From positions 1 to 15,915 of the forward strand of contig JAFTCU010000037.1 of assembly GCA_017454585.1 (NCBI GenBank): 15,915 nt of DNA, in the 5' to 3' direction. Positions 1-7,565 of the stretch are shown here, piece by piece (positions within the stretch are counted from its first letter, which is position 1; every line of letters begins with the position of its first letter). The position numbers and the translations under genes were made by a program. Origin of the DNA: Thermoguttaceae bacterium (GTDB lineage Bacteria; Planctomycetota; Planctomycetia; Pirellulales; Thermoguttaceae). Under the pieces are notes generated by a model, which ran no database searches, was not told where the DNA came from, and worked only from the letters and a program-made list of their open reading frames with translations.

Positions 1-170
<170 letters not shown>

Positions 171-218
171 AGAAGGGGAGGTCTCTCCAAACCACCGTTC
201 ATCATTCATGACTTTTTC

Positions 219-227
219 ATTTTAGCA
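219..227 (-). promoter_or_regulatory. Possible extended -10 promoter for purD
   Basis: On the minus strand the sequence reads TGCTAAAAT, an extended -10 (TG-N-TAAAAT), about 100 bases upstream of the purD start. No good -35 hexamer is seen at 17 bases. This is a weak assignment from sequence pattern alone. Confidence 0.3.
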
Positions 228-302
228 TTTCTTTCGTTTTTTACCAGAGGGGGGGAGGAAATTTTTTGCTCAACGTTAATGGGGCGCCGGGACTCTGTTG
301 AA

Positions 303-361
303 GGAAGGAATTTTTTCCACTTTTTTTACTTTTTTCAGAAAAAATCGCGGAAAATTCTTCC
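303..361. repeat. Imperfect nested inverted repeat upstream of the oxidoreductase promoter
   Basis: The arms are ggaaggaattttttcc at 303-318 and ggaaaattcttcc at 349-361. They are reverse complements apart from a few bulged bases. A smaller hairpin of T and A tracts around CAG lies inside, near 331-345. The structure ends eight bases before the -35 of the oxidoreductase promoter. It could be a terminator-like or regulatory structure, or simply AT-rich sequence. Confidence 0.35.
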
Positions 362-368
362 CCACTCC

Positions 369-397
369 TTGAAAGATCGTTTCGGATTTGTTATACT
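369..397 (+). promoter_or_regulatory. Sigma-70-type promoter of the oxidoreductase gene
   Basis: TTGAAA at 369-374 and TATACT at 392-397 are separated by 17 bases, close to consensus with ideal spacing. The predicted start site is about 75 bases before the ATG at 479. The leader contains the ribosome binding site AAGGAG at 467-472. Confidence 0.65.
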
Positions 398-478
398 AGG
401 GGTAATTCGTTCGTTTGATGCAAGAGCGCATCTCCCCATTAACCATTTCCCGCCTTCATCTTTTTCAAGGAGATTTGA

Positions 479-1777
479 ATGTCCGTTCCTCAAAACTCAA
501 TGAAACGTCGTGAATTTTTGAAAACCGCCGCCCTCACCGGTACCATGGTCTCCGCGCCTTCGGTGATGGCCGGCAAAGTCCTCGGCCTGGACGGAAACAC
601 CGCTCCAAGTGAAAAAATCATCTTCGGGACCATCGGCGTGCGCTCCCGCGGCTGGGGCGACCTGCAGTGCTTCCTTAAGCACGAGAATATTCAGTACGTC
701 GCGAACTGCGACATTCGGCGTGACCAGCGCGAACGCAACATGGAACTCGCCAAGCAGCTGTACGGTGATAATTCGTTCAAGACGTACGTCGATATGAACG
801 AGCTTTTGATCCGCGACGATATTGACGCGGTTCTGATCGCAACGGGCGACCGCTGGCACACCATGGCCTCCATCACGGCCGCGAAGCACGGAAAGGACGT
901 TTACTGCGAAAAACCGCTTTCGCTCACCATTGAGGAAAGCCGGGCACTTGCCAACGCGGTGAACCGTTACGGGATCATCTACCAGGCCGGGACCCAGCGC
1001 CGTAACATCGGGAACTTCATGCTGGCCGCCAAGATCGTCCAGAGCGGCAAACTGGGCAAAATCACGGAAGTCCACGCCAACACGCTGTGGCCCGCCACGA
1101 CGCACGACTGGCTCCCCGCTGAGCCGGAACCCGCACCGAAAGACGTCGATTGGGATAAATGGCTCGGTCCGTGCCCGTGGCGTCCGTTCAACCAGACGTA
1201 CATCAACGGCGGCTGGCGCGGGCATTTCGACTTCCACGGCGGCGGGATCCTGGAATGGGGATCCCACACGGTGGACCTCTGCCAGTGGGCCGCGATGAAA
1301 GACGATACGGCCCCGGTCCGTTACGAGCCGCAGTTCAACGAAGATGGCTCCAAGGGCGGTGAAGTCCACGCCTGGTATGCGGACGGCGTGAAGCTCGTGA
1401 TGCGCTCTTCAGGCTGGCTTGGTCTGGGAACCTGCTCGGCCCGTTACGTCGGCGAAGAGGGCTGGATCGAGACGGGTGACTCGGGAAGAATGGCCGTTTC
1501 CAACGATGCGCTGCGCGGCGAGCTGAAGTACTTCGGAATGCCGGGTACGTCGCCGGATACGCACATCGCGGAGTTCATCGACTGCGTGAAGACCCGCCGC
1601 AACCCGGCGGCAAACGCGAACGTGGCGGCCCAGTCGCATATCGCGTCGCACTGTGCGTACATTGCGTGGCAGCTCGGTCGTCCGGTCGAATTTGACCCGG
1701 TGAAGGAAGAATTCATCAACGACGCCGACGCGAACCGGATGAGAAGCCGCGCCTACCGTGACGGTTACACACTTTAA
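479..1777 (+). CDS. Tat-exported Gfo/Idh/MocA-family oxidoreductase
   Basis: The 432-residue protein belongs to the NAD(P)-dependent Gfo/Idh/MocA sugar dehydrogenase family, which oxidises or reduces sugars, inositols and their derivatives; the substrate cannot be told from sequence. The N-terminus has a twin-arginine signal (KRREFLK at 9-15, then a hydrophobic stretch to about 31), so the protein is probably exported folded. The Rossmann domain follows: a glycine-rich loop near 48-60, EKP at 144-146 containing the family's catalytic lysine, and the substrate-domain signature GGGILEWGSHTVD at 254-266. The C-terminus MRSRAYRDGYTL resembles planctomycete and verrucomicrobial homologues. AAGGAG at 467-472, six bases before the ATG, decides the start over the internal Met at residue 8. 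It is apparently a single-gene transcript, with a promoter at 369-397 and a terminator at 1800-1827. Confidence 0.92.
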   Translation: MSVPQNSMKRREFLKTAALTGTMVSAPSVMAGKVLGLDGNTAPSEKIIFGTIGVRSRGWGDLQCFLKHENIQYVANCDIRRDQRERNMELAKQLYGDNSFKTYVDMNELLIRDDIDAVLIATGDRWHTMASITAAKHGKDVYCEKPLSLTIEESRALANAVNRYGIIYQAGTQRRNIGNFMLAAKIVQSGKLGKITEVHANTLWPATTHDWLPAEPEPAPKDVDWDKWLGPCPWRPFNQTYINGGWRGHFDFHGGGILEWGSHTVDLCQWAAMKDDTAPVRYEPQFNEDGSKGGEVHAWYADGVKLVMRSSGWLGLGTCSARYVGEEGWIETGDSGRMAVSNDALRGELKYFGMPGTSPDTHIAEFIDCVKTRRNPAANANVAAQSHIASHCAYIAWQLGRPVEFDPVKEEFINDADANRMRSRAYRDGYTL

Positions 1778-1799
1778 TTTTCTTGGAATTTACTAAACG

Positions 1800-1827
1800 A
1801 ACGGGGTCAGTGATGATCCCGTTTTTT
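1800..1827 (+). terminator. Intrinsic terminator after the oxidoreductase gene
   Basis: The arms 1800-1809 and 1814-1823 pair over ten positions (one G-T wobble) around a GTGA tetraloop of GNRA type. A run of six T follows at 1822-1827. It begins 22 bases after the TAA. It may also help end transcripts arriving from the minus-strand unit, although no T run follows on that strand. Confidence 0.85.
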
Positions 1828-1897
1828 GTTTGATGTGATGGATTCTTCCGAAACAGCCGCCCGTGCGTTGCAGGTGCGGTGTGGAACGGCAGGGAAT

Positions 1898-2764
1898 TCA
1901 CTTTTTCAAATTATCCGGTTCTTCCTCTGCCATGTCCTCGGGAGGAATATCTTCCTTTTCAAGTTTTTTGAGAGAGGGCATTTTTGAAGTGAAGCTTAGG
2001 TCCAACACATCCAGGTTGCCCTGCAGTGTCAAAGTTTCCAGCTGGAGCAATTCGGTTAAAGGCGAAAGGTCTGTGCCTTTTTGCCAAGTCTGTAAAAGTG
2101 AAAGCGTTTTCAAGGATTTGATTTTTGAAATATTCACAATATCCGCATTGTTTAACGGAACCGGGCCCGTAATATGAAGCCCCTCGATCTGTCTGTTTGC
2201 GGGAAGATCCTTTAAAAAATCCGGGGGGAAGGTGGACCCTACCAAGGATAAATAATTACACGACGGATAACATTCCGGCGGAATATCCATTGGTAATGTA
2301 CACCTTGCGAAATTTAGAGCGTCGAAATGGAATTGGGCGAGTTTCCTCAAATCATTCAAATCAAGGGTCATATCACCAACAACAAACTCGCAAAACCCCC
2401 ATTTCTTCTCCGATAGAAGATCCAGGGCATCCCGCAATTCACTTGAATTGAATACAAGACCGGAAAAAAAGGATTCACCGTTATTATACTCGATGGCATA
2501 ACACCGTACGTTCAAGCGGGGTTTATCAAATTCATCCCAGGGCCTGTCCGCATATTGACGCAAATGATAAAAGACGCCCTGTTTTTCCCCTTGTTCGTCG
2601 TAAAGGAAATAACTGTCGGAGGACCGCGGAACAAAAACGTACGCCTTTCCCTGGATGTACCAGTTGTATTTTTGACCTTTGGTTCCTGAATGTCCTCTCA
2701 AAACAAACCACAGGGAAAAAAGGGATACTAAGATCAGGATACAAAGTAAAATGATCCGTTTCAT
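1898..2764 (-). CDS. Membrane-anchored leucine-rich-repeat-like protein of unknown function
   Basis: The 288-residue protein is not recognised as a named family. Residues 4-22 form a hydrophobic segment after MKR, which suggests a signal anchor or signal peptide with the rest outside the cytoplasm. Residues about 30-125 are rich in aromatic and polar residues. From about 150 onward there are leucine-rich-repeat-like stretches, such as IKSLKTLSLLQT at 215-226 and LLQLETLTLQGN at 239-250. The last 20 residues are strongly acidic. The ATG start has only a weak AGAGA upstream. It is the last gene of the minus-strand unit, 61 bases after the helicase-like gene. Its DNA looks more AT-rich than its neighbours, which may mean later acquisition. 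A role in protein binding at the envelope is a guess from the repeats. Confidence 0.7.
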   Translation of the reverse strand: MKRIILLCILILVSLFSLWFVLRGHSGTKGQKYNWYIQGKAYVFVPRSSDSYFLYDEQGEKQGVFYHLRQYADRPWDEFDKPRLNVRCYAIEYNNGESFFSGLVFNSSELRDALDLLSEKKWGFCEFVVGDMTLDLNDLRKLAQFHFDALNFARCTLPMDIPPECYPSCNYLSLVGSTFPPDFLKDLPANRQIEGLHITGPVPLNNADIVNISKIKSLKTLSLLQTWQKGTDLSPLTELLQLETLTLQGNLDVLDLSFTSKMPSLKKLEKEDIPPEDMAEEEPDNLKK

Positions 2765-2825
2765 ATTATTTCTCTGGAAATACGTGGCCTTTGAACCAGC
2801 GTGTAAATTCAGTCGCTGGCCATCT

Positions 2826-4181
2826 TTACCGCCTGACGAGTATTCTTGCCTCGGGCGGAAAAACGTCCTTGACCTGGCCTCTTAGATCCCGGAAACAGAC
2901 CACGTTTCCAGCTTTTTTTTGCGTGGTCAGACGATTGATGCGCGAAAAAGCCTGAAGAAGAGAATCGGACGAGATGTCGCAGTCCAGCCAGAGCGTGTTC
3001 AGGTTTGCCGTGGTGAAGCTGGTCAGGAACGGGTTCACGACGAGAAGCAAGTCGATTTCCCCGAGCGTCAGACGGCGGGAAACGTCCAGAACGTATTCCT
3101 GAAAGCGGGGGCCGATAGAGCTGAAACTGGTCCCGAACCGTGCGTTATAGTCTTCCGTCACCAATTCCCAGAAGTCGCGCCGGCGTCGATCGACCACGGT
3201 CTTTCGCGTTTTGGGGGTGGAATCATAAACTGCGGCGATACGCAGATCCCGACCGGTTTTGCGTATCTGGCGAAGCAGTTCCACGTAATAATTCATCGCG
3301 GAAAGCTCATCCTCGACGGCAAGGATCGAGCCGAAACGCTGGTTTTCGGTTTTCTGGCTGATCGTTTTGAATATCTTCTTCGCGATCACGTGAATTCGGG
3401 TCGGTGAGATCATCGCCCGGCACTCGTTGAGCGCGTCCACCTCCGGGATGCCGCTTCTCGTCCGGACGTTCTGGTTGAGTTCATACTCGATTTGGAGGGG
3501 CAGAATGTTTTCGTCCTTGAGGGCCTGCGAGAGTGTGTAGGAGTAAAGCTCCTCGCCGCAGAAACTCCGCTCGAATTCCAGCACGGCAGCGCTGGTGAGA
3601 AAGTAGTGCTGGGAGTTGGGGAAAACCCGCTCGATGATGGCTTTGCGGTCGGAATTCAGGGCAGACTGGCAGTCGTCGTAAATGAAGACGCAGTGTTTTT
3701 TAATGGAGTCAAAGTCGCGAAGTGAACGCATAAAAACGTCCAGCTTTTGCAGCGTCGTGGGAATCAGAACGATCTCCGGCTTGTGGATCGCGGGAAGGAG
3801 TTTTTCGATCCCAAGTCCCAAATCGATGAACGAATTTTCAAGACGTTCAAAATTCCGGACCGCTCGCCAGTTCAAACCGTTCCGATTGACGAGATAAAAG
3901 GCTTTTTTCACACCGGGAAGCTGGGAAACTAACAAGGCTGCGCTGAAGGCGGTGAGCGTTTTACCCGTCCCGGGAGCGAATTGGACGAAACCTCCCGGAA
4001 CGACCGACGGCAGACCAAAGCGGGAACTGGTGCGCGAGACAGACTGGAGGATCACTTCCACGGCTTCACGCTGGTACGGACGCAAATAAATCGTTTTTCC
4101 TTCCCAGTCCTCGAGAGTAAAACCCTCGGGGACGGTCAAAGAATCCTGGTCAGAAAGACGGAAAAAAGGAAATGAATTCAT
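2826..4181 (-). CDS. Solitary HsdR-derived helicase-like ATPase, nuclease domain absent, motifs degraded
   Basis: The 451-residue protein resembles the motor part of type I restriction subunit HsdR (EcoR124I-like). Visible motifs are LRPYQREA at 33-40, Walker A APGTGKT at 69-75, IYDDCQ at 167-172 where DEAH is expected, LTSAA at 195-199 where TGTP is expected, LTSFT at 386-390 where TGFD is expected, and the HsdR-like QAFSRINRL at 410-418. The stretches around DYNARFG (344-350), SRRL-EIDLLLVVNP (368-384) and AGNVVCFRDL (424-433) also match the HsdR pattern. HsdR is usually about 1,000 residues; here the N-terminal PD-(D/E)XK nuclease and the C-terminal domain are missing, and no hsdM or hsdS is nearby. 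ATP binding seems possible; hydrolysis and DNA translocation are doubtful. I chose the ATG at 4181-4179; a TTG at 4205 in the same frame is an alternative. Neither has a good ribosome binding site, so coupling to the upstream PNP gene, 27 bases away, is likely. Confidence 0.75.
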   Translation of the reverse strand: MNSFPFFRLSDQDSLTVPEGFTLEDWEGKTIYLRPYQREAVEVILQSVSRTSSRFGLPSVVPGGFVQFAPGTGKTLTAFSAALLVSQLPGVKKAFYLVNRNGLNWRAVRNFERLENSFIDLGLGIEKLLPAIHKPEIVLIPTTLQKLDVFMRSLRDFDSIKKHCVFIYDDCQSALNSDRKAIIERVFPNSQHYFLTSAAVLEFERSFCGEELYSYTLSQALKDENILPLQIEYELNQNVRTRSGIPEVDALNECRAMISPTRIHVIAKKIFKTISQKTENQRFGSILAVEDELSAMNYYVELLRQIRKTGRDLRIAAVYDSTPKTRKTVVDRRRRDFWELVTEDYNARFGTSFSSIGPRFQEYVLDVSRRLTLGEIDLLLVVNPFLTSFTTANLNTLWLDCDISSDSLLQAFSRINRLTTQKKAGNVVCFRDLRGQVKDVFPPEARILVRR

Positions 4182-4208
4182 GGGATCGTAGGGCTTGCAA
4201 ACCAAAAA

Positions 4209-5042
4209 TCAGTTTTTCGTCGCTTCCTGCTCCAGAATTTCCAGAACGATTTGACTGAGTTTCGGCTCCGCCGAGTTGGCCGTCTCGATGATCTCTGCGA
4301 TGTTGGCGGGTTGAAGCGCGTCCGGGAGGCCCATGTCGGTGATGATGGAAAGCCCCAAAACACGCATTCCGGCATGAACGGCCACGATCACTTCGGGGAC
4401 CGTTGACATTCCGACGGCGTCCGCGCCAATGGTGCGCAGGAAACGGTACTCTGCGCGAGTCTCAAGGCACGGACCCATCAGCGCGACGTAAACCCCGGTG
4501 TGGATCGCGTAGCCGTTTTTGCGGCCGATCGCCATCGCGGCGTCCACCAGTGAGCGGGTATAAGGCTCGCACATATCGGGGAAACGCGGGCCGAGCTCGT
4601 CGTCGTTGATTCCGACGAGGGGATTCCCGCCCATCAAATTGATGTGGTCTTCGATCACCATGATGTCGCCGCGGCGGAACTGGGGGTTCATGCCGCCGCA
4701 GGCATTGGAAACGATGAGCAGGTCGCAGCCTAGCGCCTTCATGACGCGCACGGGGAACGTGATCTGCTGCCAGTTGTAGCCTTCGTAAGCGTGGATCCGG
4801 CCTTCCATCGCTACGATGTCCATGCCGTTGAATTTCCCGCAGACCAGTTGACCTGCATGGGTCATGGCGGTCGAAGCGGCAAAATGGGGCAGATCCGCAT
4901 AGCTGAACGTCACCGGGTCGGTGATTTTGCGGGCGACTCCACCCAGGCCAGTGCCAAGAATGATCCCAACTTTGGGCGTACCGTTCCAGCTCTGACGAAT
5001 GGCGGCTACGGCTTCTTCAGTTTGTTTACGTATATTTAGCAT
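4209..5042 (-). CDS. punA: Purine nucleoside phosphorylase (trimeric, PNP/MTAP family)
   Basis: The 277-residue protein cleaves purine nucleosides with phosphate to base and ribose-1-phosphate in purine salvage, in the cytoplasm. Length and motifs fit the trimeric family: ILGTGLGG at 28-35, HAGQLVCG at 62-69, the phosphate-site segment EGRIHAYEGY at 80-89, SNACGGMN at 112-119, and GPCLET at 190-195 with the base-binding Glu194. MSTVPEV at 212-218 is also conserved. The position equal to human Asn243, which favours 6-oxopurines, is Asp236 here, as in methylthioadenosine phosphorylase. Adenosine-type substrates should therefore be considered. TAAGGA at 5054-5049 supports the ATG. The gene lies between the acidic protein and the helicase-like gene, and was probably co-transcribed with both. 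The symbol punA is given by family; specificity is not proven. Confidence 0.9.
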   Translation of the reverse strand: MLNIRKQTEEAVAAIRQSWNGTPKVGIILGTGLGGVARKITDPVTFSYADLPHFAASTAMTHAGQLVCGKFNGMDIVAMEGRIHAYEGYNWQQITFPVRVMKALGCDLLIVSNACGGMNPQFRRGDIMVIEDHINLMGGNPLVGINDDELGPRFPDMCEPYTRSLVDAAMAIGRKNGYAIHTGVYVALMGPCLETRAEYRFLRTIGADAVGMSTVPEVIVAVHAGMRVLGLSIITDMGLPDALQPANIAEIIETANSAEPKLSQIVLEILEQEATKN

Positions 5043-5098
5043 GAAATTTCCTTATAGACGATTGTTAAGTAAGGGATTGCGAACAAAAACCGGCCAAG

Positions 5099-5767
5099 TC
5101 AGATCTCGTTGTCAAACTCATTGAAATCTTCACCTTCATCGTCGTCGGTGTAATCATCAAAGTCCGACGCGTCACTGTCATCCATATCGTCTTCAATCAG
5201 GAGGACTTCTTCGTTCAACGGCATGTCGCCGCTGTCAGGAATGAATTTGATCTGCCCGTCAACGTCTCCGAATTCTTCTTCGTAGCGAGATGGAGTGCTT
5301 GCGGAATCTTCGTCTTCGTCTTCGATGTCTTCATCGTCGATACGAGCCAGTTCTTCATAGTCCTCATCGAACTCGTCTTCAAAGTCCTCGTCGAAATCAT
5401 CGTCGAAATCATCATAAGTCTCGACTTCCTCGAAAACATCGTCATCCTCTTCGTCCGGAATATCCTGGAGGTTGTCATCGTTGTCATCGTTGTCATTATC
5501 TTTATCATTATCATCATCATACGAGTTGGTAACGATCAACGGTGGCACATCGCTTAAAGTGAAAACATTTCCGCTTAAAGGTGAAATAAAATCAGGCAAA
5601 GAAAAGAAATCTTCCTGAGATGGTTCAGTTTCCGGAATATCTTTCTCGTTTTCCCGATTGGAATCCGGGGTAAGAAGAGGCATATAACCAGGCGCCACAT
5701 GTGTCCAGATTGACGAGAACGTCTCGGATTTCACAGGTTTCTCAGGTAAATTTGGCAAAATAATCAT
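5099..5767 (-). CDS. Extremely acidic Asp/Glu-rich low-complexity protein
   Basis: The 222-residue protein has no recognisable fold. Residues 1-80 are of ordinary composition, with IWTHVAPGYMPLL at 20-32. Residues 83-155 are almost entirely Asp and Glu with Asn and Phe/Tyr spacers, and a second acidic tail fills 190-222. There is no signal peptide or membrane segment, so a cytoplasmic, largely disordered protein is likely. Such poly-acidic proteins can bind cations or basic proteins, or mimic nucleic acid; none of this is shown here. The ATG at 5767 has GAGGA eight bases upstream. A TTG at 5782 overlaps that site and is unlikely. It lies 74 bases after the phosphatase gene and 56 bases before the PNP gene. 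Short DNA repeats underlie the acidic tract. Confidence 0.72.
   Translation of the reverse strand: MIILPNLPEKPVKSETFSSIWTHVAPGYMPLLTPDSNRENEKDIPETEPSQEDFFSLPDFISPLSGNVFTLSDVPPLIVTNSYDDDNDKDNDNDDNDDNLQDIPDEEDDDVFEEVETYDDFDDDFDEDFEDEFDEDYEELARIDDEDIEDEDEDSASTPSRYEEEFGDVDGQIKFIPDSGDMPLNEEVLLIEDDMDDSDASDFDDYTDDDEGEDFNEFDNEI
5389..5520. repeat. Simple-sequence repeats inside the acidic gene
   Basis: A 12-bp unit cgtcgaaatcat is repeated perfectly at 5389-5400 and 5401-5412. A 9-bp unit gttgtcatc is present three times at 5471-5497, the last with one change. It is followed by a degenerate run of atc/atcatt trinucleotides to 5520. Unit lengths are multiples of three, so copy-number change would lengthen or shorten the Asp/Asn tract without shifting the frame. 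Confidence 0.7.
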
Positions 5768-5841
5768 TTTAAATGTCCTCAATACTGTGTAAAAAAATAA
5801 ATAATTCGTAAATTACCGACCAGGAATTGGGCCGTAAATAT

Positions 5842-7491
5842 TTACTCCCGCGGCGGTGGATTGTAGAACCGGCGGCGATTCGGATCAATGACTCGCGCAG
5901 GTGTTTTGTTTTCTGCAGGTTTTTCTTCCGGTTCCTCCTCATTTTCAGGCTGCTCGTTCTTTTTCCGGGTGAAAAGCCCCACAAATCGTTGAGTCATACT
6001 CTGGATTTTCGGTTTTGCCGATTCGCTTAACTGGGAAACACCTTCGTTCAGATTACTTCCCAGACGGCTCATGCCCTCGCTTATTTTTTCGCTGATTTGT
6101 CCGCCAAGGATTCCAGCGATTTGCGACGAACTTTCCTTTAACTGTTTCCAGTTTTCGGCCAGTTTGTCCGCATCGGCTGAGGTCAGGGCAGGACTCTGTC
6201 GAACCTCTTGTTTGGGTGTGTTGGACACTTGAGACGCATTGGAAGGTTTGCGTGGTGCGGGCTGCGGCCGGGTTTCCTGTGCTGACTCGAATTTCCTTGC
6301 GGTCGTGGAAGAAGCCATTCGGTATTGAAAACCACCGGGCTGCGGCGCGCTTCCCGGATTGGAAACCGGTTTTTTCTGAGGTAAAGGTTTGGAAACGGGA
6401 ACGGAATGTTTTTGAACGCTTTCCGTCGGTTCTTCCGATTGAAAAACCTCTGCTGTTTCTTCCAAAGGCTGGTCCGGTTCGGGGACTGATTCGGGAACGG
6501 CTTCGGGAGTTTCCTTGAAAACTGCCTCGGGTTCAATCTCCGGCTCGGTGGTTGGTTCTTCCTCTATTTGAGGAACTGGTTCGGCTTCTTCTTCTGGTTC
6601 GGGATCGACTTCCACAGCCTCCTCTGTCTTTGGCTCCTGAACACTCGCAGCCTGATTCAGGAAAGTGTTGGAATTTCCGAGTTGAAGCAAAACCAGCGTG
6701 GAGTCATCGTAACGGATTTCTCCAGCGGAACGCAGCGCGTCGAGTTCCTGTCCCCACATTTCCTGGGTCAGATTCCAGAAAAGGTCCCAACACGGAAAAG
6801 CCTGGGTTTCATAGCAGCGCAGAAGCCACTGGGAAACGGCATCTGTGGCTAAAATGACCAGATCCCCTTCCTGGGCGAGAAAATCGATTGGCTGAAACTG
6901 GATTTGATCATCACGGCCAAGGTCTTTACTCCCGATCACGATCGGTGGCATATCGAACTCGGAGGATTTTGTGAGCGGAAGTACACGGTAAAGGTCTGCT
7001 CCAGAAAAAGATTCCGAGTCAGTACGCCCGGGACGGACGTGGAAAAGGCACGAGTCGCCAATGCAGTGCCCTTTCACGTGGAAACATCGGCGGCCAGAAT
7101 CAGGGTTTTGAAGGCGATTCCAGAGATTGGAACCAGGTTTGGGCGGAGCGATTTCCCGGACCTGAACCCATATAAGCGTGGAAAAAGCGCCAGAGGCCAT
7201 TTTGGGACGTTGAAACCAGGAAAGGTTTGACGTGTCGATCGACTGTTCCCATTCCAGGCGTAAATTGGAAAGCCAGTGCGCAAAATCGGTCTGATTGGTT
7301 GGATCAGGGCGGTCCTGAAGAACGTGTTTCGTTAAAATATTGGACCACGCGGCGGAAAAAATCGCCGAGGAAACACCGTCCGCCACAACCGCCAGCCCAG
7401 TGGAGTCACTGACCTGATAGGAATCCTGATTCTGCTCTGGGCTTTCCGGATCTTTCGGGTAACAAAAAGACCGGTTTTTGAATACTGTCAT
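5842..7491 (-). CDS. PP2C-family protein phosphatase with long Pro/Glu-rich tail
   Basis: The 549-residue protein has a PP2C (PPM) phosphatase domain at about 5-272, expected to remove phosphate from Ser/Thr with two metal ions. The metal-binding aspartates are visible: QDS with Asp23, VVADGVSS with Asp38, GDS with Asp146, ATDAVS with Asp217 (usually ATDGV) and YDDST with Asp262-Asp263. A disordered Pro/Glu linker follows at about 285-435, then a region with possible amphipathic helices at 440-508 ending in basic FTRKK, and a charged tail. There is no signal peptide, so it probably acts in the cytoplasm. The ATG at 7491-7489 has AAGG upstream; the frame is open to a TTG at 7548, but that overlaps promoter-like sequence. 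It is the first gene of the minus-strand unit. A partner kinase is not in the window. Confidence 0.85.
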   Translation of the reverse strand: MTVFKNRSFCYPKDPESPEQNQDSYQVSDSTGLAVVADGVSSAIFSAAWSNILTKHVLQDRPDPTNQTDFAHWLSNLRLEWEQSIDTSNLSWFQRPKMASGAFSTLIWVQVREIAPPKPGSNLWNRLQNPDSGRRCFHVKGHCIGDSCLFHVRPGRTDSESFSGADLYRVLPLTKSSEFDMPPIVIGSKDLGRDDQIQFQPIDFLAQEGDLVILATDAVSQWLLRCYETQAFPCWDLFWNLTQEMWGQELDALRSAGEIRYDDSTLVLLQLGNSNTFLNQAASVQEPKTEEAVEVDPEPEEEAEPVPQIEEEPTTEPEIEPEAVFKETPEAVPESVPEPDQPLEETAEVFQSEEPTESVQKHSVPVSKPLPQKKPVSNPGSAPQPGGFQYRMASSTTARKFESAQETRPQPAPRKPSNASQVSNTPKQEVRQSPALTSADADKLAENWKQLKESSSQIAGILGGQISEKISEGMSRLGSNLNEGVSQLSESAKPKIQSMTQRFVGLFTRKKNEQPENEEEPEEKPAENKTPARVIDPNRRRFYNPPPRE

Positions 7492-7537
7492 AATAAATCG
7501 CCTTGAAAACGCTGACACTCCATGAATGAACGGTTCT

Positions 7538-7565
7538 ATTATACACAAGAATGGGAAAAAAACAA
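7538..7565 (-). promoter_or_regulatory. Promoter of the PP2C-led five-gene unit
   Basis: On the minus strand TTGTTT (7565-7560) and TATAAT (7543-7538) are separated by 16 bases. The -10 is perfect and lies about 45 bases before the ATG at 7491. The four following genes are separated by 27-74 bases with no clear promoter or terminator between them, so this is probably the main promoter for 7491-1898. Confidence 0.55.

Noticed and set aside
497..1369. A 290-codon open frame on the minus strand opposite the oxidoreductase
   Set aside because: The plus-strand product has clear family motifs, a Tat signal, a ribosome binding site and a terminator. The antisense product has none.
2826..4181. An active type I restriction-modification system
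   Set aside because: No methylase or specificity gene is present, the nuclease domain is missing and several helicase motifs are altered.
5389..5520. A CRISPR-like array
   Set aside because: The repeats are 9-12 bp, adjacent without spacers, and lie in frame within an Asp-rich coding sequence.
5834..5845. 12-bp perfect palindrome gtaaatatttac at the end of the phosphatase gene
   Set aside because: It overlaps the stop codon and is AT-rich; palindromes of this size are common by chance, and there is no promoter context.
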